From Collinsella sp. (GTDB lineage: Bacteria > Actinomycetota > Coriobacteriia > Coriobacteriales > Coriobacteriaceae), in contig JAGZQO010000024.1 of assembly GCA_018382125.1 (NCBI GenBank), forward strand, positions 1 to 54,613: DNA of 54,613 nucleotides, written 5' to 3'. Position 1 is the first letter of the stretch; every line of letters begins with the position of its first letter. This document shows, one piece after another, positions 50,443 through 54,613 of the stretch. Position numbers and translations under genes: made by a program. The notes below the pieces were generated by a model. It did not search any database. It was given only the letters and a program-made list of their open reading frames with translations, and was not told the origin of the DNA.

Positions 50443-50772
50443 ATGAGCTATCTCATCATCGAGCTTGAGACGCAGCTGCTTAAGACCGGAAAGACCAGCG
50501 CTGATCTGATTCGGGCGACGGGGCATACTCCGGCTAATATTTCAAAGCTTAGAAACGGAAAGATAAAAGCTATTCGCCTAAAGACGCTTCTCGATATCTG
50601 TGATGAGCTTGATTGTCAACCGGGAGATATTATTCAGCGCGTGAGCGAGAAAGAGCTTGAGGAGCTTATTGTCGAGCGCGCGAAAAATGTCGTGAGACAG
50701 ATGCGGGATGGCGGAGGCAACGAGGCGTCGCTTCCGACATCAGTCTTTGCTGTCGATTTGAGCGACGAGTAG
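50443..50772 (+). CDS. YozG-like XRE transcriptional regulator
   Basis: This 109-aa protein carries a compact Cro/C1 HTH (TGKTSADLIRATGHTPANIS, KLRNGKIKAIRLKTLLDICD) and ends CQPGDIIQRVSEKELEELIV plus an acidic tail. The form matches the YozG-type regulators that accompany DUF2975 proteins. The ribosome site is TAGGAGG. It probably binds the TATCGTTnTTCGATAA-like motifs before its own operon and before the ABC-2 genes. Confidence 0.88.
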   Translation: MSYLIIELETQLLKTGKTSADLIRATGHTPANISKLRNGKIKAIRLKTLLDICDELDCQPGDIIQRVSEKELEELIVERAKNVVRQMRDGGGNEASLPTSVFAVDLSDE

Positions 50773-50849
50773 CTTAAGGCGAACAACTAAAACGAAATAT
50801 CAGCGTGAAGGGACCCGTGTCTAACACGAGTTCTTTCTTTTAGATTATC

Positions 50850-50900
50850 TTGACAAATATGAGTTATCGAAAAACAATAACAACTATGGAAAACGATAAA
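50850..50900 (+). promoter_or_regulatory. promoter and operators of the ABC-2 operon
   Basis: A consensus -35 TTGACA is at 50850-50855 with an A+T-rich -10 zone around 50873-50880. Overlapping it are TTATCGAAAAACAATAA (50864-50880) and TATGGAAAACGATAAA (50885-50900). Both resemble, in inverse orientation, the TATCGTTnTTCGATAA motif before the XRE operon. Confidence 0.55.
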
Positions 50901-50916
50901 GTAAAGAAGGAACGAT

Positions 50917-51678
50917 ATGAGCGGTTTTGCTATCAAGCGGAACGGGAGGCCAATGAACGCATCAACGATAAGGCTATCAAGGGTGTCAAAGCGCTACGGG
51001 AAACGGCGCGTTTTGCATGACGTTTCCTTCGAGGTACATCAGTCTGAGCTCTGCGCCCTTGTTGGTGCAAACGGGGCGGGCAAAAGCACGCTTATTAAAA
51101 TCGTATTGGGCCTCTGTGAGCCATCGTCGGGGAGCGTGGAGCTCTTTGGAGGCAAGTCGAAAAAAGAGCTGAGCCTGATGCGGACGCGTGTCGGCTATGT
51201 GCCAGATTCCTGCGGAGCATACCAATCCCTCAGTGCGGCTGAGAATCTTCGGATCCGATGTGCGGAATGGGGGCTCGATGAGAAACGTGAGGTTCCTCGT
51301 GTCTTGGGCCTAGTCGGGCTGGACGTCGATGAGAAAAAGAGCGTGAGCAGTTTTTCTCTGGGAATGAAACGGCGACTGGATATAGCTACGGCTTTATTGG
51401 GCGACACCGACGTACTAATTTTCGATGAGCCGGCAAATGGATTGGATCCGTTGGGCATCGAGAGTATATGGGCCCTTATCGGACGATTGAATCGAGAACA
51501 TGGCAAGACCATGCTCATCTCTAGCCATGATTTGGATGAGTTGGCATCGGTTGCAACAAGTTGCGTGTTTATCCATGACGGTGAACTACTGAAAAAAGAA
51601 TCGATGGATGTCATAAGGGATGAGGCGTCGTCCCTAAAAGAGTATTACAGGCGCTTGATGAAGGCGGTCTCGCTATGA
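50917..51678 (+). CDS. ABC-2 type transporter ATPase
   Basis: This 253-aa ATPase has Walker A GANGAGKST, signature FSLGMKRRLDIATALL (the LSGGQ variant common in BcrA/LanF-type ATPases), Walker B VLIFDEPANGLDP and the H-loop SSHDLDEL. It pairs with two small permeases, as in bacitracin- or lantibiotic-immunity systems. Two starts are possible: ATG 50917 behind AAGAAGGAACG, or ATG 50953 behind GGGAGGCC. The second would remove a non-conserved 12-residue leader. Its stop overlaps the first permease by four bases. Confidence 0.92.
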   Translation: MSGFAIKRNGRPMNASTIRLSRVSKRYGKRRVLHDVSFEVHQSELCALVGANGAGKSTLIKIVLGLCEPSSGSVELFGGKSKKELSLMRTRVGYVPDSCGAYQSLSAAENLRIRCAEWGLDEKREVPRVLGLVGLDVDEKKSVSSFSLGMKRRLDIATALLGDTDVLIFDEPANGLDPLGIESIWALIGRLNREHGKTMLISSHDLDELASVATSCVFIHDGELLKKESMDVIRDEASSLKEYYRRLMKAVSL

Positions 51679-52499
51679 AGCAGGCGATTCGTCCCATAAG
51701 GGCAGATTTGATGCGTTTGCACAGAATGTTCCCGGCGCAGTTTGGTCTTGCGCTTATGTTGACGTTCGGTCTTCTCTTTGGCGTCATCCTAAATAACGGA
51801 GCAACGTTGCTAGCCTTTGGCAATGGCGTTTGTGGGGAGGATATTGGTTTCATCTGGAATGTAATCGACCCTTCTGCGCCTGACGAGTCCCTTGCGCGCA
51901 GTGCTTTTGCCGGTACATCCCTGTTCGTCCCACTCATCATTTGTCTGGTGCTTTTACAGGAGCATGGCTATAAAGAGGGATACCGAATTTCTTCGGCAAG
52001 AGGCCTCGCCCGCTTTAATGGGGCTCTGGCACACGTGCTTTCGTCTGCTTTAATGATTGTCGCAGCATATAGCGTGCTTTGCCTTCTTCTGCTTGCAATA
52101 GCCATAATACGTGGGGGACAAAACTGCACGCACGGAATGCTGGCTGCATTTTTGCCTGCGATGTTAGTCAACGCCGTATTGGTGATATCGGTTGCGTTGG
52201 AGACGGTGACCATCTACCGGATTACAAGCAGCGCCGTATTTAGCGGGGCTGCGGTAATAATAGGGTTTGTCATGAGCCTGACGCTCTACGGAGCTTACCT
52301 TCAGTCGCCCACACCATCCTTGCGATGGATCTTCTTTCTTCCGGGGCCGTACCTTGGAGTCGGATGTGCCCTTGGGTATAGCGATATGGGCCAGCTCACG
52401 CTTCTGGGGTATGGCGCGGCAGCCGGCTGTCTATCGGTATTGATTTACACTCTCGTGACCTGTCATGTCGGAGGTGTACTCAATGGCTCGTCAGATTAA
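51675..52499 (+). CDS. ABC-2 type permease 1
   Basis: This 274-aa protein has about six hydrophobic segments (for example GLALMLTFGLLFGVILNNGA, SALMIVAAYSVLCLLLLAIA, GYGAAAGCLSVLIYTLVTCH). Its ATG overlaps the ATPase stop (ATGA), so the genes are coupled. The extracytoplasmic loop between helices 1 and 2 is about 50 residues. It resembles permeases of lantibiotic immunity-type transporters in size and layout only. The substrate is unknown. Confidence 0.8.
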   Translation: MKQAIRPIRADLMRLHRMFPAQFGLALMLTFGLLFGVILNNGATLLAFGNGVCGEDIGFIWNVIDPSAPDESLARSAFAGTSLFVPLIICLVLLQEHGYKEGYRISSARGLARFNGALAHVLSSALMIVAAYSVLCLLLLAIAIIRGGQNCTHGMLAAFLPAMLVNAVLVISVALETVTIYRITSSAVFSGAAVIIGFVMSLTLYGAYLQSPTPSLRWIFFLPGPYLGVGCALGYSDMGQLTLLGYGAAAGCLSVLIYTLVTCHVGGVLNGSSD

Positions 52500-53301
52500 A
52501 GGGTTCCTCCATTCAGAATTGAAGCATGTGAGCAAATGGGCATACGCCTTAATCCTGGCAATTTATGCGTGCATGGTGGTATTGCAGCTTAATTCTTTCC
52601 CGATGTGGTTCTGTAGCCTCCGTGAGAACAGTTTCTTGGGCTTTTTCCCAGACCCGACGCTTCGGCTATCGGCAGAGGATGTCCTTCTATTTGATAATGC
52701 AGAGGTTTTTCGCGGTCTGTTGTTCAACGTGGCCCCGTTGGCTCACGCATTGTTCTTTCCGTTCATCGCGGCTTGCATTGTTCCGTGCTTTGTCAGTTCG
52801 GGCTTTATTGAGGAACCGTGGGGGTTGTCGGAGGCTCGGGGAGGGAAGCGTGTGTGCGCTATCGTTGCGCGAGTGGTGCTGTCTTCTTTTGCCCTTTTGG
52901 GCGCGTTTATCCTGTCGACTGTCGTTTTGTACTGCCTTAACTGCGCGATCGTTTTAGATGCTCAACAGTATTTCAACCTGCATGTATGTTGCTATCGACT
53001 TGTTCTTGCTGCCGCCGCCTGCCTTGCATACGTGGTTTCTTGCGTAATCGTTGTTTCCTATTTTGGGTCCGGCTTCGGTCCGATTGGCATGCTGCTGCTT
53101 GTCAACGTCGTAGCGATCTACATACAGCTCGGGGCCAATTCCATGCTTCCGCTACCGTCCTCGATGCTCATGTGGATTTGCGGCGTGACCCCGTTGGGGG
53201 ATGGTCAATGCGTTTCGATTTTAATTGACTGCCTAATAAACGTAGCAAGCGTTTTTGCCATCTGCTTTACGGTCGACCGATTGCGGTCGAGATTTCTTTG
53301 A
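52483..53301 (+). CDS. ABC-2 type permease 2
   Basis: This 272-aa membrane protein has about six helices (WAYALILAIYACMVVLQLNS, VVLSSFALLGAFILSTVVLY, MLLLVNVVAIYIQLGAN and others) and many Cys residues. The start is ATG 52483 behind GGAGG, giving a 17-base overlap with permease 1; an ATG at 52465 lies before the ribosome site. It forms the transmembrane part with permease 1, and the operon closes with a terminator at 53345. Confidence 0.8.
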   Translation: MARQIKGFLHSELKHVSKWAYALILAIYACMVVLQLNSFPMWFCSLRENSFLGFFPDPTLRLSAEDVLLFDNAEVFRGLLFNVAPLAHALFFPFIAACIVPCFVSSGFIEEPWGLSEARGGKRVCAIVARVVLSSFALLGAFILSTVVLYCLNCAIVLDAQQYFNLHVCCYRLVLAAAACLAYVVSCVIVVSYFGSGFGPIGMLLLVNVVAIYIQLGANSMLPLPSSMLMWICGVTPLGDGQCVSILIDCLINVASVFAICFTVDRLRSRFL

Positions 53302-53344
53302 TTGTTTGTGAGGGATAATCATACCGAGCATACCAAATACAGGG

Positions 53345-53372
53345 GGGCGGGCACCGTGGCTGGTGTCCGCCC
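53345..53372 (+). terminator. hairpin terminator of the ABC-2 operon
   Basis: GGGCGGGCACC and GGTGTCCGCCC form an 11-bp stem with one mismatch. The T-run is poor (ATTACA). It marks the boundary to the insertion-sequence region. Confidence 0.6.
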
Positions 53373-53643
53373 ATTACAGTCTGAAGTGGGCCACCGATAA
53401 ATTTCGATGGCGAGCATTCGGCGCATTGCCTACGATACGGGCAAGCCCCGAGGGGCCGCCGATCGGGCGCCTCCGGATGGCCGTCTGCCCCTGCCCCGTA
53501 GAGGGCCCGGGGGGTGTTGCCACCGGGGGCGCTCGCCGCTCCGGACGACTGATAGGAAACTGCCGGGCGCAAGCGCCACGGCCAGGTAATGTGGGTGTCG
53601 CAGGGAGGGGTTCCGATCGGCCTACCGATTGGAGGATAACACC
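53373..53643 (+). ncRNA. IS110 left-end region, possible bridge RNA
   Basis: These 271 bases before the transposase have no convincing gene but many stem-forming GC blocks (GGGCAAGCCCC, GGGGCCGCCGATCGGGCGCC, GGCGCTCGCC, CGATCGGCCTACCGAT). In the IS110 group a bridge RNA that pairs with donor and target DNA is encoded in exactly this upstream region. The exact left end of the element and the RNA limits cannot be set from the sequence alone. Composition and codon-free structure differ from the ABC gene before it. Confidence 0.4.
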
Positions 53644-54613
53644 GTGGCACCACCTAGAATGCCGGAAGCCGTCATCGGGCTCGATGTCGGGAAATTGTCC
53701 CATTGGGCATGCGTCGCGACCCGGGACGGCGAGATACTGCTGAGCGCCCCCGTCGCGAACAGGGAGGGCGATCTGGACTCGCTGTTCGGCCGCTTCCCCG
53801 ACGCGCTCGTGGTCGTCGACCAGTCGCGCAACATAGGCGCCCTCGCGCTCGCCCGCGCCAAGGCGGCCGGGATGTCGGCGGCGTACCTGCCGGGACTCGC
53901 GGCACACGGGGCCGCCAGGCTCTTCGCCGGCGACGCCAAGACCGACGAGCGGGACGCAATGGTCATCGCGAAGACGGCGCTGGGCATCCCCGACGCACTC
54001 CTGCCGGTCGGGGATCCGGGCCCGACGGTCGCGGCGGCGAGGGCGCTGGCCGCCCAGAGAAACTTCCTGACCTGCGAAAACACCAGGAGCAAGAACCGGC
54101 TGCGCAGCATCCTGCTGGAATCGTGCCCCGCCTTCGAGGCGTTGGTCGACCTGTCCGACGGTCCCCAGCTGAGGCTCATGGCATCCCTCGGCGGGGCCTG
54201 GTCGGTGGCCGACGCCGGGCCCCGCAGGGCGGCGGCGCTCACGCGCGGGGCGGCGCGCGGCAAGATCGAGGCCCTCGTCCGCTCGACGGCCTCCTCGACA
54301 AGGCCGGACGCGGCGGCCATCGCCGCCGAGGACCGGGCGGTGAGGCTGCTCGCGCGCAGGATCTCCGAGAACTCGGCGGAGATCGATGTGATCACGGCGG
54401 AGATATCCGCCCTCCTCGAGGGCGACGATACCTACCGATGCCTCCTGACGGTGCCGGGGATCGGCCCCAAAACCGCTTCCGAGCTCGCGATCTCCATAGA
54501 TATCGAAGACTTCCCAAGCCACGACAGGCTCGCGTCGTACTGCGGCCTGGCGCCGCGCAACCGCCAGTCGGGGACCTCGATCTCCTCGGTGACGGCATCG
54601 CGCCAAGGCAACA
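53644..54613 (+). CDS. IS110-family transposase (cut by the window end)
   Basis: The frame starts at GTG 53644 behind GGAGG and stays open for 323 codons to the edge. The RuvC-like DEDD domain begins AVIGLDVGKLSHWACVATRD. It continues with VVVDQSRNIGALALARAKAA and KTDERDAMVIAKTA. The second domain has TVPGIGPKTASELAISIDIE and SYCGLAPRNRQSGTSISS. The expected E of DEDD is the Asp of VVVDQ, as in an actinobacterial subgroup. The catalytic Ser of the C-terminal domain lies beyond the window. High G+C and position after a terminator suggest a recent insertion. Confidence 0.92.
   Translation, partial: MAPPRMPEAVIGLDVGKLSHWACVATRDGEILLSAPVANREGDLDSLFGRFPDALVVVDQSRNIGALALARAKAAGMSAAYLPGLAAHGAARLFAGDAKTDERDAMVIAKTALGIPDALLPVGDPGPTVAAARALAAQRNFLTCENTRSKNRLRSILLESCPAFEALVDLSDGPQLRLMASLGGAWSVADAGPRRAAALTRGAARGKIEALVRSTASSTRPDAAAIAAEDRAVRLLARRISENSAEIDVITAEISALLEGDDTYRCLLTVPGIGPKTASELAISIDIEDFPSHDRLASYCGLAPRNRQSGTSISSVTASRQGN

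Noticed and set aside
53374..54606. 410-residue minus-strand frame over the IS110 region
   Set aside because: Arg/Gly/Ala-rich shadow; the plus strand carries an unmistakable transposase.

Overview
The window is about 55 kb of dense, roughly 60% G+C bacterial chromosome. Gene content fits a fermentative, anaerobic gut actinobacterium of the class Coriobacteriia, most likely Collinsella. The supporting genes are pyruvate formate-lyase with its activase, a sucrose PTS with two GH32 enzymes, a group III type phosphofructokinase with an ATP-type residue pattern, and a methionine aminopeptidase carrying SEC-C. The genus is judged from family knowledge, not from a search. No rRNA, tRNA or CRISPR array was seen.

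Layout. 0.3-5 kb: a MarR regulator and a heterodimeric ABC exporter (minus strand). 5-7.2 kb: an SDR oxidoreductase and a KdgT-type permease. 7.6-10 kb: pyruvate formate-lyase encoded in two pieces, a 683-aa catalytic subunit and a separate 83-aa glycyl-radical subunit. 10.3-16 kb: a sucrose/fructan locus (LacI repressor, divergent GH32, PTS EIIBC, sucrose-6-P hydrolase) with recognisable LacI operators. 16.2-20.9 kb: DegV, PFL activase, a beta-lactamase-fold membrane protein, MTA/SAH nucleosidase and the GTPase EngB. 20.9-22.3 kb: a probable toxin-antitoxin pair (DUF3990-like ADP-ribosyltransferase fold plus an HTH partner). 22.5-23.2 kb: a secreted protein followed by a 34-aa membrane peptide. 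23.5-28.7 kb: threonine/aspartate-family biosynthesis (thrB, thrC, lysC, asd). 29.4-37 kb: Ogt/MGMT, a two-component system, a GyrI-like protein and a MacB-type ABC system. 37-47 kb: regulators and metabolic genes (membrane-anchored XRE protein, Pfk, Ntn hydrolase, M18 aminopeptidase, 2-hydroxyacid dehydrogenase, Map, radical SAM protein, alpha/beta hydrolase). 47.4-49.6 kb: a degenerate GGDEF-REC-HD-GYP protein with an Hpt partner. 49.9-53.3 kb: a DUF2975/XRE pair and a three-gene ABC-2 transporter that share an operator motif. 53.4 kb to the end: an IS110-family transposase cut by the window edge, with a long leader that could encode a bridge RNA.

The most striking non-coding feature is the number of long, nearly perfect inverted repeats in intergenic gaps. 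They are 60-170 bp long and usually have a second hairpin nested inside the first. Two are multi-copy families: three copies built on AGTTGCGGTGGAATAGTT and five built on AACCTGCCAAAA. The others appear once here. They look like MITE- or REP-like mobile hairpins, some serving as terminators.

The best candidates for something under-described are the genetically split PFL, the toxin-antitoxin pair whose partner seems to fuse a DUF3791-like domain to an HTH, the hairpin families, and the shared operator linking the XRE/DUF2975 unit to the ABC-2 operon.
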